Below, piece after piece: positions 36,551 through 46,302 of a DNA stretch of 64,000 nucleotides. A model generated the notes under the pieces. That model had not been told where the DNA came from. It did not search any database and saw only the letters and a list, made by a program, of their open reading frames with translations. The first letter of the stretch is position 1, and every line of letters begins with the position of its first letter. The DNA is taken from contig NZ_AUDV01000008.1 of NCBI RefSeq assembly GCF_000425645.1, positions 116,998 to 180,997 on the forward strand, in the 5' to 3' direction. The position numbers and the translations under genes were made by a program. The DNA comes from Gaetbulibacter saemankumensis DSM 17032. GTDB taxonomy: Bacteria > Bacteroidota > Bacteroidia > Flavobacteriales > Flavobacteriaceae.

Positions 36551-38101
36551 TTATTCGTCATTTCCAGATGGTAATGGCAGTGCATCTTGTTGTGCTTGCG
36601 GATAAGGCAATAAAGCTTTGTCTGCCGTAAAGGTTCTGCCATCATAACTTAACTCATCATACTTCTGCAATCTAATCATGTCCCAATATCTAATCCCCCA
36701 TTCCATAGCAAATTCTGCAAACTTTTCATCCATTACCTGATCTGCTGTTACACCAGAAATTGGTAATAATCCAGCACGTTGTCTTACTTCATTAACAGCC
36801 TGATCGGCTGTCATTGCTGAGCTGTTTGCCCCTCTCGTTAAAGCCTCCGCATGCATTAATAATATCTCAGCATATCTGATACAGATATTATTTTTACCTG
36901 CACCATATTCATTTCTACTTTCTGTTAACTGAATGGAAGGTAAATAATGTTTACCACTTGCAAATAAAGCTCTGGAATAATCATTTATTCTGTCGCCATC
37001 CCTAGTGGTGTTATTAACGAATGCCGGTAAATTTGAATAATTTGAATCCTCCTGAAGTTCTGCAATACCTCGGTCGGTAAATAATACACTAGTTTCTAAA
37101 CGTATGGTTTCACCTCTATCTAACATAAATTTGATAAACTTCATACTTGGTTCAAAAAAGCCCCATCCACTTTCTGCATTTTCTCTGGCCGGTGTCCAGT
37201 TTTGTGAACCAAATGGAGCGTATAAATGATAGAACGTATCTCCTGTACTATTACCATAATCGGAATACTGCATTTCAAGTAAGTTTTCATTACTTAATTC
37301 TCCAGGCTTTTTAAATGCCTGATAAAAATCAGGATATAAACCAAACTTACCAGAAGCAATAATAGCTCCAGTGGCATCTGCCACGCCTTGATAATTCTTT
37401 AGCTCTAAATTCGCCATAGCTTTTATTGCCAAAGCCGTGTATCGAGTGACACCACCTTCTACATCTATTCGCTCATTAGGTCTTACATTTGGCAACATGG
37501 GGATAGCCTCGTCCATAAGATCTGAAATATATTGCATCACTCCATCTTTTGTAGCTACACCGTTTGCAATGTCATCATCTGGAATGGTTGTATTAATAAT
37601 GAAAATATCTCCAAAGGTTCTTGATAAATTTAAATGAAACCACCCTCTTAACACTTTTGTTTCCGCAATATACTGATCAGCTTTAGCTACATCAGATCCA
37701 GTAGCGAATTCTTTAAAATTTTCAATTAAAGAAGCGGCATTATTTACGCCTATAATATCCTGATAATGGCCATTCCACAACGCGTTATACATCCAATAAT
37801 TATCATCGTAAATGAACATATCAGTATCTGCAAACGGTTGTTGGTCTCCTAAACCACCTGCATTAACATCATCTCCTCTTACTTTTAACAATAATAATTC
37901 TTCCCAACCTCTGGTGTAAAATTGTTGGTAAGCCCCCACAAGAGGTTGAATCATATTTTCTGTTTGAGTAAAATCGTAATCACCGGTATTAAGTTGTCCT
38001 TCTCGTAAATCTAACTTATCATGGCAAGCCAGAAAACTAAACATTACAATAAGCGAGTAAACACCTATATGCATATAATATTTTAAATTTTTCATATTCA
38101 A
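36551..38101 (-). CDS. susD: SusD/RagB family nutrient-binding lipoprotein (PUL 1)
   Basis: A 516-residue outer-surface lipoprotein (LAC, Cys26) forming the lid of the SusC transporter. Helical TPR-like parts (AKADQYIAETKVLRGWFHLNLSRTFGD), the GVMQYISDLMDEAIPMLP segment and the C-terminal RYAEILLMHAEALTRG and EFAMEWGIRYWDMIRLQKYDEL are SusD signatures. The gene begins 9 bases after susC. An internal start at the third codon is possible. Confidence 0.95.
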   Translation of the reverse strand: MNMKNLKYYMHIGVYSLIVMFSFLACHDKLDLREGQLNTGDYDFTQTENMIQPLVGAYQQFYTRGWEELLLLKVRGDDVNAGGLGDQQPFADTDMFIYDDNYWMYNALWNGHYQDIIGVNNAASLIENFKEFATGSDVAKADQYIAETKVLRGWFHLNLSRTFGDIFIINTTIPDDDIANGVATKDGVMQYISDLMDEAIPMLPNVRPNERIDVEGGVTRYTALAIKAMANLELKNYQGVADATGAIIASGKFGLYPDFYQAFKKPGELSNENLLEMQYSDYGNSTGDTFYHLYAPFGSQNWTPARENAESGWGFFEPSMKFIKFMLDRGETIRLETSVLFTDRGIAELQEDSNYSNLPAFVNNTTRDGDRINDYSRALFASGKHYLPSIQLTESRNEYGAGKNNICIRYAEILLMHAEALTRGANSSAMTADQAVNEVRQRAGLLPISGVTADQVMDEKFAEFAMEWGIRYWDMIRLQKYDELSYDGRTFTADKALLPYPQAQQDALPLPSGNDE

Positions 38102-38110
38102 TGTCTTTTT

Positions 38111-41100
38111 TTAAAGTTTAATATTCACCCCAAACGTGTATACTCCTGGAATCGGGTAGGTTTGTCTATCAACGCCATCTGGTACTTCCGGATTAAACCC
38201 GTTGTAATTAAAGAAAGTTAAAGGTCTGTCGGCCGTTAGAGTAAATCTCATTTCCGGAAATTTGTCACCTAAAACCTTTTGATCCTTAAGGGTGTAACCT
38301 AACTGAATATTCTGAATTCTAAAGAATCCGCCATCTTCAACCCAGAAGTTACTTAAACGTTGGTTCCAACCTTTTCTAAGTCCTGCAGAAGAAGGGTAAG
38401 AATTAGAAGTGCCTTCTCCATGCCATCTATTAATAGCTAAATCGGCATCCATATTGGTATCATTGGTAAAAATGATTTCACCTCGTTTTCTGTTTAGGAT
38501 TTTATTTCCAGTTTGCCCGTAAAAACTAAGAGCAAAATCAAATGCTTTGTAATTAATACCTATGTTTCCACCATACATAAACTTAGGAATGTAAGACCCT
38601 AAAACTTTTCGATCGCTAGCATCTATAATCCCATCATTATTCAAATCCTTAAATTTAAGATCTCCAGGCACCAAATTGTTAGCAACAGCTATCGGATCAG
38701 CAGCAATTTCAGCGGCATTCTGATAAACGCCTACCGTTTCATATCCAAAGAACGCTTTTATCGGCTGCCCAACAATAGAACGTTGTAAAAACTCTGCAGA
38801 TCCAGCATCAATATAGCCTCTCGGATCGTCAACACTTCGAGTTGTATTCTTTAATGTTGTTAAGTTTGTACCAACAGAATAGCTGAAATTTTCATTTACA
38901 GTATTATTCCAATTTAAACCAATTTCAAGACCTTGGTTTCTAATCACTGCGGCATTTCTATCTACATTTCTATTTAAAATAGGTACAAAAACCGGTATAA
39001 TCGCATTTTTGGTATCCCGAATATAATAATCGGCTTCTAAAGAGAATCTGTTATCAAACATTTCTAAATTGACACCAAAGTTATTTTCTTCAATAACTTC
39101 CCAGGTATTATTAGTAAAGGTACTTGATGAGATAATTCCAGGCGTTTGGACATCACCTAAAGGAATTGATATTACATCAATCGTATTAGAACCTGCACTG
39201 GCCGCAACATTATCATTACCTAATTTACCCCAACTTGCTCTAAGCTTTAAGAAGTTAATTGCATCGACGTCGTCCATGAAATTCTCCTTAGAAATTACCC
39301 AACCAGCACCTATTGAAGGAAAATACCCCCAGGGGTCTAAAGTGAATTTCGATGAACCATCGGCTCGTATAGTGGCGTAGAACAAATATTTATCAGCATA
39401 ATTATAAGCAGCTCTTGAAAAATATGATATCCCATATAACCTTCCACCTATATCACCCGCTCCTGCCAGTCTAATAGAACTTTCCTCTGCAAAGTTTAAA
39501 TACCATGAAGTTTCTAAATCAATACCGGAAATATTATTACCTATAACATTTGTTTCGTGATTCGCCTCGTCTCTATAAGAAGTACCAGCCATCACTGTTA
39601 AATTATGATCACCAAAAGAATCGGTATAAGTTAACACATTATCCCATATTTGATTTGAAAAGAACTTTTGGTTTTGTTGGATGCTTGAAATTTGTTGAAC
39701 ATTATTACCTAAGGTGTATGGTAATCTTACGAAACGTTCATCCAAGGCAGAAAAATCATGATTATAAGTGGTTTTAAAATTCAACTTTTCTGGAATGAAA
39801 TCCAACTCAAAATACACGCTACTTAATAACTTTCTAATTTTCAATTGATTATCACTATAATTCATGACAGGAAATGGATTCTGAGCACCTCGATACCCTA
39901 ATATCTGAGCATTAGAATATCTAACAGGTAAGGCTTCTGTATTTAACTCATCGATTACCGGCATGATAGGTACAGCAAAATAGGCTTGAAACCAAGCAGC
40001 GTTTTCAGCATTATATTTAGTAGCATTACTAAAAACACTGTTTACACCCATCTTAAGGTTTTTAGTTAATCTAATATCTACTTTAGAACGTATATTAAAA
40101 CGTTCATATTCATTTTTCATATCAAGAATACCCTGCTGCTCGAAATAGTTAATCCCTAAAGCATAAGATGCATTCTCTGACCCTCCAGTGGCCCCAACAC
40201 TATGACTTTGCATAAATCCTGGTCGCAGTATCTCGTCATACCAATCTGTATTCACCGCAGGAACATTCGGGTTCATTTCACTTCTACCAAAACGCTGCAT
40301 GGCATTTAAAATATTGTTTATATCCGTCTGCGAACCTGACTCATAAGCCATAGTAGTAAACTGCTCGGCATTAGCCAATTTCACAATATTATGCGCTATT
40401 TGCACCCCGGTATAGCCATTATACTCTATAACTGGTTTCTTTTCTGTTCTACCAGATTTCGTTTTTATAATAACCACACCATTCGCTGCTCTTACACCGT
40501 AAATTGCAGAAGATGATGCATCTTTAAGCACTGTTAAAGATTCAATATCTTTTGAATCTAAAAAGTCAATATTATTATAGAACATGCCATCTACTACAAA
40601 TAAAGGTGTTGTATTTGCTCCATACGAGCCCAAACCTCTTAATCGTACGGTTGGAGAATCACCGGGAGAACCAGAACTTACTACCTGAACACCCGCTACT
40701 TTACCTTGTAAAGACTGCATAGGGTTGGCTGCTGGTGTTTTTTCAATTTGCTCAGGCTTTATAGTTACAATAGAACCTGTAAGATCGGCCTTTCTCTGTG
40801 TACCATAACCCACTAAAACTACTTCTTCTAAAGTAGCAACATCTTCCTCTAAAGATACATTAATAGTTGTTTGATCCTGAACCTCAATTTTTACGGTTTT
40901 ATATCCCAAAGCGCTAAATTCTAGTACTTCACCTTTACTTACCAAAATACTGTAGTTACCGTCAAAGTCGCTACTAACTCCACGAGTTGTTTCCGATACG
41001 ATGACATTTACTCCAGGAATTGGTATATTATCTCCGGCATCCACAATGGTACCACTAACTGTGATATCTTGCGCAAAAACATGTGCGGAAATAAGAAAAA

Positions 41101-41128
41101 TTAAGAAAAACGTTAGTCTTGTTTTCAT
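38111..41128 (-). CDS. susC: SusC/RagA TonB-dependent transporter (PUL 1)
   Basis: A 1005-residue outer-membrane transporter. After a signal peptide (to FAQ) come a carboxypeptidase-regulatory-like domain (about 22-100), the TonB-box region, the plug with MQSLQGKVAGVQVVSSGSPG, VRLRGLGSYGAN and YGVRAANGVVIIKTKSG, and a 22-strand barrel ending in NIKL. It imports oligosaccharides bound by SusD using TonB energy. It is the first gene after the regulator, whose 224-base intergenic region carries five TGACGTA motifs. Confidence 0.96.
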   Translation of the reverse strand: MKTRLTFFLIFLISAHVFAQDITVSGTIVDAGDNIPIPGVNVIVSETTRGVSSDFDGNYSILVSKGEVLEFSALGYKTVKIEVQDQTTINVSLEEDVATLEEVVLVGYGTQRKADLTGSIVTIKPEQIEKTPAANPMQSLQGKVAGVQVVSSGSPGDSPTVRLRGLGSYGANTTPLFVVDGMFYNNIDFLDSKDIESLTVLKDASSSAIYGVRAANGVVIIKTKSGRTEKKPVIEYNGYTGVQIAHNIVKLANAEQFTTMAYESGSQTDINNILNAMQRFGRSEMNPNVPAVNTDWYDEILRPGFMQSHSVGATGGSENASYALGINYFEQQGILDMKNEYERFNIRSKVDIRLTKNLKMGVNSVFSNATKYNAENAAWFQAYFAVPIMPVIDELNTEALPVRYSNAQILGYRGAQNPFPVMNYSDNQLKIRKLLSSVYFELDFIPEKLNFKTTYNHDFSALDERFVRLPYTLGNNVQQISSIQQNQKFFSNQIWDNVLTYTDSFGDHNLTVMAGTSYRDEANHETNVIGNNISGIDLETSWYLNFAEESSIRLAGAGDIGGRLYGISYFSRAAYNYADKYLFYATIRADGSSKFTLDPWGYFPSIGAGWVISKENFMDDVDAINFLKLRASWGKLGNDNVAASAGSNTIDVISIPLGDVQTPGIISSSTFTNNTWEVIEENNFGVNLEMFDNRFSLEADYYIRDTKNAIIPVFVPILNRNVDRNAAVIRNQGLEIGLNWNNTVNENFSYSVGTNLTTLKNTTRSVDDPRGYIDAGSAEFLQRSIVGQPIKAFFGYETVGVYQNAAEIAADPIAVANNLVPGDLKFKDLNNDGIIDASDRKVLGSYIPKFMYGGNIGINYKAFDFALSFYGQTGNKILNRKRGEIIFTNDTNMDADLAINRWHGEGTSNSYPSSAGLRKGWNQRLSNFWVEDGGFFRIQNIQLGYTLKDQKVLGDKFPEMRFTLTADRPLTFFNYNGFNPEVPDGVDRQTYPIPGVYTFGVNIKL

Positions 41129-41206
41129 ATATAAATATTTAGATTGTTAGCTAGACTAAAATAGCGAGTATATGAAAGACATTCAAAAAATGGAACGCAC
41201 ATAAAA

Positions 41207-41349
41207 TACGTCATTCCATAAAAAACATACAAAAAGCCTTATTGACGTATATTTATCAGGTAAATAACATTTGAAAATGAAGCGTTTCGAAAAGAAATGA
41301 CGTAGTTATGACGTAGCATAAGCACGTTGATTTTAACACTAATGACGTA
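41207..41349. promoter_or_regulatory. Cluster of five TGACGTA motifs upstream of susC
   Basis: TGACGTA occurs at 41243-41249, 41298-41304, 41309-41315 and 41343-41349, and inverted (TACGTCA) at 41207-41213, between the LuxR-type regulator stop and susC. The 11-base step between two copies and the 55-base step (5 x 11) suggest same-face binding. A regulator operator array is inferred. Confidence 0.6.
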
Positions 41350-41352
41350 TCA

Positions 41353-44157
41353 TTATTTAAAATTTCGTAAAAAATCGCCCAGAGATTGATCATTTTCTAA
41401 ATCTAGTTTCTTTTTTAAGCGATAACGGTGAGTTTCCAAGCCTCGAATAGAAATATTCATTAAAGGGGCGATTTCTTTGGATAGCAAATTCATTTTAATA
41501 TAGGCACAAATTTTTAAATCCTTATGAGTTAGTTTTGGAAATTGTGACTTTAGCTGTTTGAAAAATTCCTCATGCACCTGATTAAAATTATATTCGAACA
41601 ATTCCCATTCATCTTCATGCCCAATCGAGTCATCAATTCTTTTAATAAGCTTTCTATATACCATCGCACTTTGAAAACTGGATTTATTTTTAACTATATC
41701 GCTCTTAATATCCAGTAATGATTCATTCTTCTTAACCAATGCCATGGCTGTATTAGCCAATTGCTTGCTTTTCAAGGTAACTTCGTTCTTCAGTGATTTA
41801 TTTTTAACCTGCACAAGCTTCTTTTCATTTTCTATAGCCTTTTCCTTTAACAAGGCTTCCTGCTCCTTAATAAATTTTTGATGAAGTATATTTTGCTCCT
41901 TTTCAATCTTTTTCTTGTGAAGTATATACGATATGACAAATACAAATATCAGTAAGACTAAATAAAACAACCCATCTTTATACCAAGGCGGTAAAATAGT
42001 AAAACTCAGTACTTTTTCCTGTGATACATCTCCTGAAATATTACCAGCTCGAAAATGTATTTTATAATTTCCATTACTCAAACGAGATAACTCTAACTTT
42101 TCGTTGTCTAAACGAATCCAGTGTAAATCTTTGGAATCACTTGATAAAGCATATTCAAAATAATGTGTATTATTATAATTAGGAGAAGACACTGAAACGC
42201 TTATCGCTTTATTAAAAGGAAGTTCGTAATCTTCTTTTGTTATATCCAGTAATTCACCATTGACATTAATTTTTTCTATAACTGGTGTTTTCAGTGAATC
42301 GTTCTCCTTTTTATTTGTTTGATTAATTAACATAAAACCATTATACAAATTTAGCGCATATATGGAATCGTTAATTTGAGAGACCCTTTCTTCATCTACA
42401 ACTAATCGTTTTTGATATAATTTACTTGCTATATTTAATTTAGTAGTTCCGCCTTCAATAGAAAGAAAGGTTATATCATCATTTTTATTTTTTGTTGCTA
42501 ATAATTCCGTGTTTGTCTCTGAAATTATATAAGTGTCTTTACCTAAGGTTTTATTTAAAAGATTGTTAGGGACAATGCTATCTAAAAGCGGCACATACAT
42601 CTGCCATCCATCATTAGTTTTAAAGCATATATCGTTTTTTAAGTTATATAATTTCACATTATAGTTAGACGCCAAACCTTTTTCAGCATAATCTTTAATA
42701 TCAATTATTTTACTATAATCTGCATTAAAGGTAACCCTAAACACACCTTTATATGCGTGGGCAACCCAAGCGGTATTATTATCTTCAAATACCATATATT
42801 TTACAGGAATGGTTGTTCCTTGCACATGCGTAACTTTCCATTCTCCGTTAAAATATTCGTATTTAATTAAACCAGCATAACTTCCCTGAATGTAAATGTT
42901 GGGAGATTCAGGCACTTTTTCAATTACCCACCCACCAGTATAATTAGATATTTTTTTTAATTTATAATTATCAACTACATAGGTCCCATCATTATGACCA
43001 CAAAACAATTGACCATGTACAATTTTCAAATCCCAAATCTGACCTTGAGAATTAGCAATAAACTTTAATTTATTGTCCTTTTTATTTAAATAAAAGAGCC
43101 CCGTGTTACTACACACATATATTTCATCATTATAACTAATAACGTCATAAACAGCTCCCAAATCACCCGAATTATCCGTATAAAACAAGTGATTATTGTT
43201 TAAATCAATTAGGGTAACACCATTATCGAGTCCAACCCAAAGTTTATTATAATCGGCATCACATAAACTTAAAACCGTACTATTCTGTAAACCATCCTCA
43301 TTATCGATATCAAATAACACATTTCCCAATAAATCCGTTATATAAACACCATTTTTAATGGTACCAAAAACCATTCTATCGTTTCTCAATTTCAATACAC
43401 GATTAAGCTGATGATTTTTTACCAACTCATTTATTTTAGTATTCCAAGGTTTTAATTTCCCCCTTTTATAGAGAAAACACCCATCTAATGCTGTTGAAAT
43501 TAGAAAACTATCATGTAATTGAGTCACAGCAACAATGCGCTTGTTAGCTAATTGATTGGTGTTGCGTAACGCTACCAAATTTTGGTTTCGTAAAACAAAT
43601 ACACCATGTCTTAGCGTAGCAATATAAAGTTCATCATTTATAACATTACACGATATAATAGATGATTGCGGCTTAATTTTAATAATCTCCTTGTTATCTA
43701 ATATATACAGGTTCGAAAATGACCTGAAGAAAATAGTATCGTTAATGTTCAATATCTGCCAGAATTCTTCGTCTTTAGAAGTAATATCTTCATCATAATG
43801 GCTTAAAGATGTATAAAGTAATTCTCCTTTCTTTGATTTTTTCCAATATCCAAATTCTTCATAAGACCCTGTATAAATAAGACTATCTTTGGCTAACACA
43901 GAACGAATAGTTGTTTTATTCGGTAATTGATGAAACCCCCATTTCATCCCATCGAACTCCAACAGTCCCTTGTCATTTGCCACATAAACTTTCCCATTAT
44001 CAGCATAGGATATATCCCAATTCTGATTACCACCATTAAATTGTGTTGAAGAATAATTCTGAAAATATGGTGAGAATTGAGCAATTGTTACTTGTGATAA
44101 TATTAACGCAAGAAACAATACGATACTGGTCTTTAAATTTTCATTTATTGTAACCAT
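41353..44157 (-). CDS. Propeller sensor / LuxR-type one-component PUL regulator
   Basis: A 934-residue membrane-spanning regulator. Signal peptide (to IAQ), then a large periplasmic propeller region (two-component-regulator-type repeats such as GKVYVANDKGLLEFDG), a Y_Y_Y domain (about 640-720; YFEYALSSDSKDLHW), a membrane helix (about 728-748), a Lys/Glu-rich coiled coil, and a C-terminal LuxR-like HTH (about 872-925: LTHKDLKICAYIKMNLLSKEIA, ISIRGLETHRYRLKKKL). There is no kinase or receiver domain, so glycan sensing is passed directly to DNA binding. Its gene lies directly upstream of susC and probably controls it through TGACGTA sites. Confidence 0.88.
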   Translation of the reverse strand: MVTINENLKTSIVLFLALILSQVTIAQFSPYFQNYSSTQFNGGNQNWDISYADNGKVYVANDKGLLEFDGMKWGFHQLPNKTTIRSVLAKDSLIYTGSYEEFGYWKKSKKGELLYTSLSHYDEDITSKDEEFWQILNINDTIFFRSFSNLYILDNKEIIKIKPQSSIISCNVINDELYIATLRHGVFVLRNQNLVALRNTNQLANKRIVAVTQLHDSFLISTALDGCFLYKRGKLKPWNTKINELVKNHQLNRVLKLRNDRMVFGTIKNGVYITDLLGNVLFDIDNEDGLQNSTVLSLCDADYNKLWVGLDNGVTLIDLNNNHLFYTDNSGDLGAVYDVISYNDEIYVCSNTGLFYLNKKDNKLKFIANSQGQIWDLKIVHGQLFCGHNDGTYVVDNYKLKKISNYTGGWVIEKVPESPNIYIQGSYAGLIKYEYFNGEWKVTHVQGTTIPVKYMVFEDNNTAWVAHAYKGVFRVTFNADYSKIIDIKDYAEKGLASNYNVKLYNLKNDICFKTNDGWQMYVPLLDSIVPNNLLNKTLGKDTYIISETNTELLATKNKNDDITFLSIEGGTTKLNIASKLYQKRLVVDEERVSQINDSIYALNLYNGFMLINQTNKKENDSLKTPVIEKINVNGELLDITKEDYELPFNKAISVSVSSPNYNNTHYFEYALSSDSKDLHWIRLDNEKLELSRLSNGNYKIHFRAGNISGDVSQEKVLSFTILPPWYKDGLFYLVLLIFVFVISYILHKKKIEKEQNILHQKFIKEQEALLKEKAIENEKKLVQVKNKSLKNEVTLKSKQLANTAMALVKKNESLLDIKSDIVKNKSSFQSAMVYRKLIKRIDDSIGHEDEWELFEYNFNQVHEEFFKQLKSQFPKLTHKDLKICAYIKMNLLSKEIAPLMNISIRGLETHRYRLKKKLDLENDQSLGDFLRNFK

Positions 44158-44174
44158 AACTAAAGGGATTTATA

Positions 44175-44182
44175 CAAATCTA
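44175..44182 (-). promoter_or_regulatory. Candidate -7 box for the LuxR-type regulator
   Basis: Reads TAGATTTG on the minus strand, an exact TAnnTTTG match, 17 bases before the ATG at 44157. No clear -33 TTG is seen, and the leader would be very short. Confidence 0.4.
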
Positions 44183-44260
44183 AGCAATTTAATAAATTAG
44201 ACTAAACCTTAATTTATTATATCCCTAAGTAACACCATTGTATAACTCTTAATTATTAAA

Positions 44261-44294
44261 CAAAAAAAATCCTGTGAATAAAATTCACAGGATT
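44261..44294 (-). terminator. Rho-independent terminator of PUL 2 operon
   Basis: Perfect 12-base stem AATCCTGTGAAT / ATTCACAGGATT with a 3-base loop, followed on the minus strand by eight T. It closes the transcript of the susCD-F5/8C genes and separates it from the PUL 1 regulator. Confidence 0.9.
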
Positions 44295-44423
44295 AACTAA
44301 CAAACTATCGGTTCTACAACTTAAGAACACAAACTAATTAAAAACAAAAAATACATTATTAAGTTTAAATCTCAGCCTATAGGCTATACGAGCATATTCC
44401 TTAATGAAAACTTAGCAAACTAA

Positions 44424-46220
44424 TTAGTCTCTTGTAAACGGTATAATTTCAGCCATAGCAGCATTATTTGTACCATCATGTCCTGATTTTACTATAAATT
44501 TTAAATATCGAAACGTTTGAGGGGCATCAAAATCTACATCCTGAAATTCCGCCGTTTTTCCTAGAACAAAATCCCCCATAGATGTCCAGTTAACATTGTC
44601 TGCACTAATTTGCAGCTCTAAGTTCTCAACCGAACGCGATGTACTTTGTCTTTGATAAAATCTCACACCATTAACCAATTTATTCGCTCCCATATCAATT
44701 GTAATATGATGTGGTGCCACAGGCGTACATCCATACCAACACGAGTGCCAGTAGGTATTTAAATTACCATCAAGAACATCTGCTGCACGACCGGTAGCCC
44801 CTTCGCCTCCTTGATCTTCCTGTGTACTGTAATCAATCACTGTCCATCCTGTTCTATCTAGTTCTGTGGCTGGACCTAAAACTTTCACTTGAGGCAACGC
44901 TTCTAAATCTATATTTGGGTTAGTACCTGGACTTCTGGTTAAAGTAGATCCAGCACTTAAATAATCACTAAAAAACCCACAATTCTTCATTATAAAATTG
45001 CTACCATCTGCATCTCCAAAATAATCCATTCTGTCCCCATTAGCAGCCGTTGCATCTACTCCAAAATTAGCCTCTGTTACTTCACTCCATGCACCATCGG
45101 TAGTATAAACCCATTGGTTTCCATAACTACCCTGTCTTGTTAAATTACCTGTTGATGGATTGAAGTTTTCTAAAAATGAGTGAGCACCTGTTAAATATGT
45201 AGAGGTCTTAGGTCTTCTTAAACTCGCTATCAGCTCCCATTCTCCAACTTCAGGATCGTAAAAATATCCTGTATAATCTGTAGAACCTTCCACATCAGCA
45301 GGCTCACCTTTAAGCAAAAACTTATAAGTTACACCAGTTTTCCATCCTATATTTTTAAAACTTTGAAGTCCTGAACCCTCATTTCCAAAATCCTGAACCG
45401 TAACACCTTCTCCACTTCCTAATTCTGTTACTTTATAATCGTCTGGAATCTGATTTGGGTCATCGGTACTGTAAGCACTCCAAATAGAAAATAAAATACG
45501 TCTTTCTGAACTTGAATTCACCTGCAAACCAAAGTAACCTTGAGAATGTCCGTTAGCCATAAAGAAAGAACCTAAAACATCATCTCCTTCTGCTACTGTT
45601 AATTCATTATAAAAATATTGTACATCTTTACCAGTAGGTGTCTTATAACCAATATTTACTGACGGCCCTCTTCTACCGAAATAGAAATTATCCGTTGGAT
45701 TATAAACAACACCAGCCTCAACTGCAGACCCACCTAAAAGCAAGCTATTAATATCTCCAACAAACGTTCCTGATTTATTTAATGCTTTAATTTCGATAGT
45801 ATTATATCCGGCTTCAACAGGAAAAACACCTATACCATAATCAACATATTCATCTGTAGTTATTATCAACTCTTTACTCACGCCATTTACAGTTACCTGA
45901 AATTTAGATCCCTCTTCTGATGTTTTAATATTTAAACCTACATTTAAGTTACCAGCATCAGTTCTAACATAAGTATGTATTACATCTGATGTAGAAGTCC
46001 AGTTATGAATACCTTCAGTAGAGATTAAGGTTCCATTCTGATTTATATTATTCGCAACCCAGCTGTTTGCACCGATGGGAATCGTGTGCTTAAAATCTAA
46101 ATTGGCCGCATCGGCACCTATTAGATCTTCAAAATAAACAATTTTATCACCATCACATGATAGAAAACTTAATGCTATCGTAAAAAACAGTATTAACACT
46201 TTATTATTTTTTATATTCAT
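44424..46220 (-). CDS. DUF5077-DUF3472-F5/8C surface lipoprotein
   Basis: A 598-residue lipoprotein (LSC, Cys22). Residues about 30-170 resemble the DUF5077 jelly-roll, about 180-420 resemble DUF3472 (YFYNELTVAEGD, GYFGLQVNSSSERRILFSIWSA, GNQWVYTTDGAWSEV), and about 450-595 form an F5/8 type C domain with GGEGATGRAADVLDGN and HSCWYGC. It is likely a surface glycan-binding or auxiliary protein of PUL 2. The F5/8C domain is a duplicate of the protein encoded next door. No enzyme residues are recognised. Confidence 0.8.
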   Translation of the reverse strand: MNIKNNKVLILFFTIALSFLSCDGDKIVYFEDLIGADAANLDFKHTIPIGANSWVANNINQNGTLISTEGIHNWTSTSDVIHTYVRTDAGNLNVGLNIKTSEEGSKFQVTVNGVSKELIITTDEYVDYGIGVFPVEAGYNTIEIKALNKSGTFVGDINSLLLGGSAVEAGVVYNPTDNFYFGRRGPSVNIGYKTPTGKDVQYFYNELTVAEGDDVLGSFFMANGHSQGYFGLQVNSSSERRILFSIWSAYSTDDPNQIPDDYKVTELGSGEGVTVQDFGNEGSGLQSFKNIGWKTGVTYKFLLKGEPADVEGSTDYTGYFYDPEVGEWELIASLRRPKTSTYLTGAHSFLENFNPSTGNLTRQGSYGNQWVYTTDGAWSEVTEANFGVDATAANGDRMDYFGDADGSNFIMKNCGFFSDYLSAGSTLTRSPGTNPNIDLEALPQVKVLGPATELDRTGWTVIDYSTQEDQGGEGATGRAADVLDGNLNTYWHSCWYGCTPVAPHHITIDMGANKLVNGVRFYQRQSTSRSVENLELQISADNVNWTSMGDFVLGKTAEFQDVDFDAPQTFRYLKFIVKSGHDGTNNAAMAEIIPFTRD

Positions 46221-46302
46221 AATTTTTAAATTTATAATTCAATAATCTTTTCCTGTTTACCTTTTTATTAGGTGTTTTTATGGAAATTATACTGAGACAT
46301 GA

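Noticed and set aside
17420..41128. Ulvan or carrageenan utilisation locus
   Set aside because: GH2, GH3, GH43 and S1 sulfatases occur in ulvan loci, but no polysaccharide lyase, GH105, GH78, GH88, GH16 or GH167 protein is encoded here, while two GH144 proteins point to beta-1,2-glucan.
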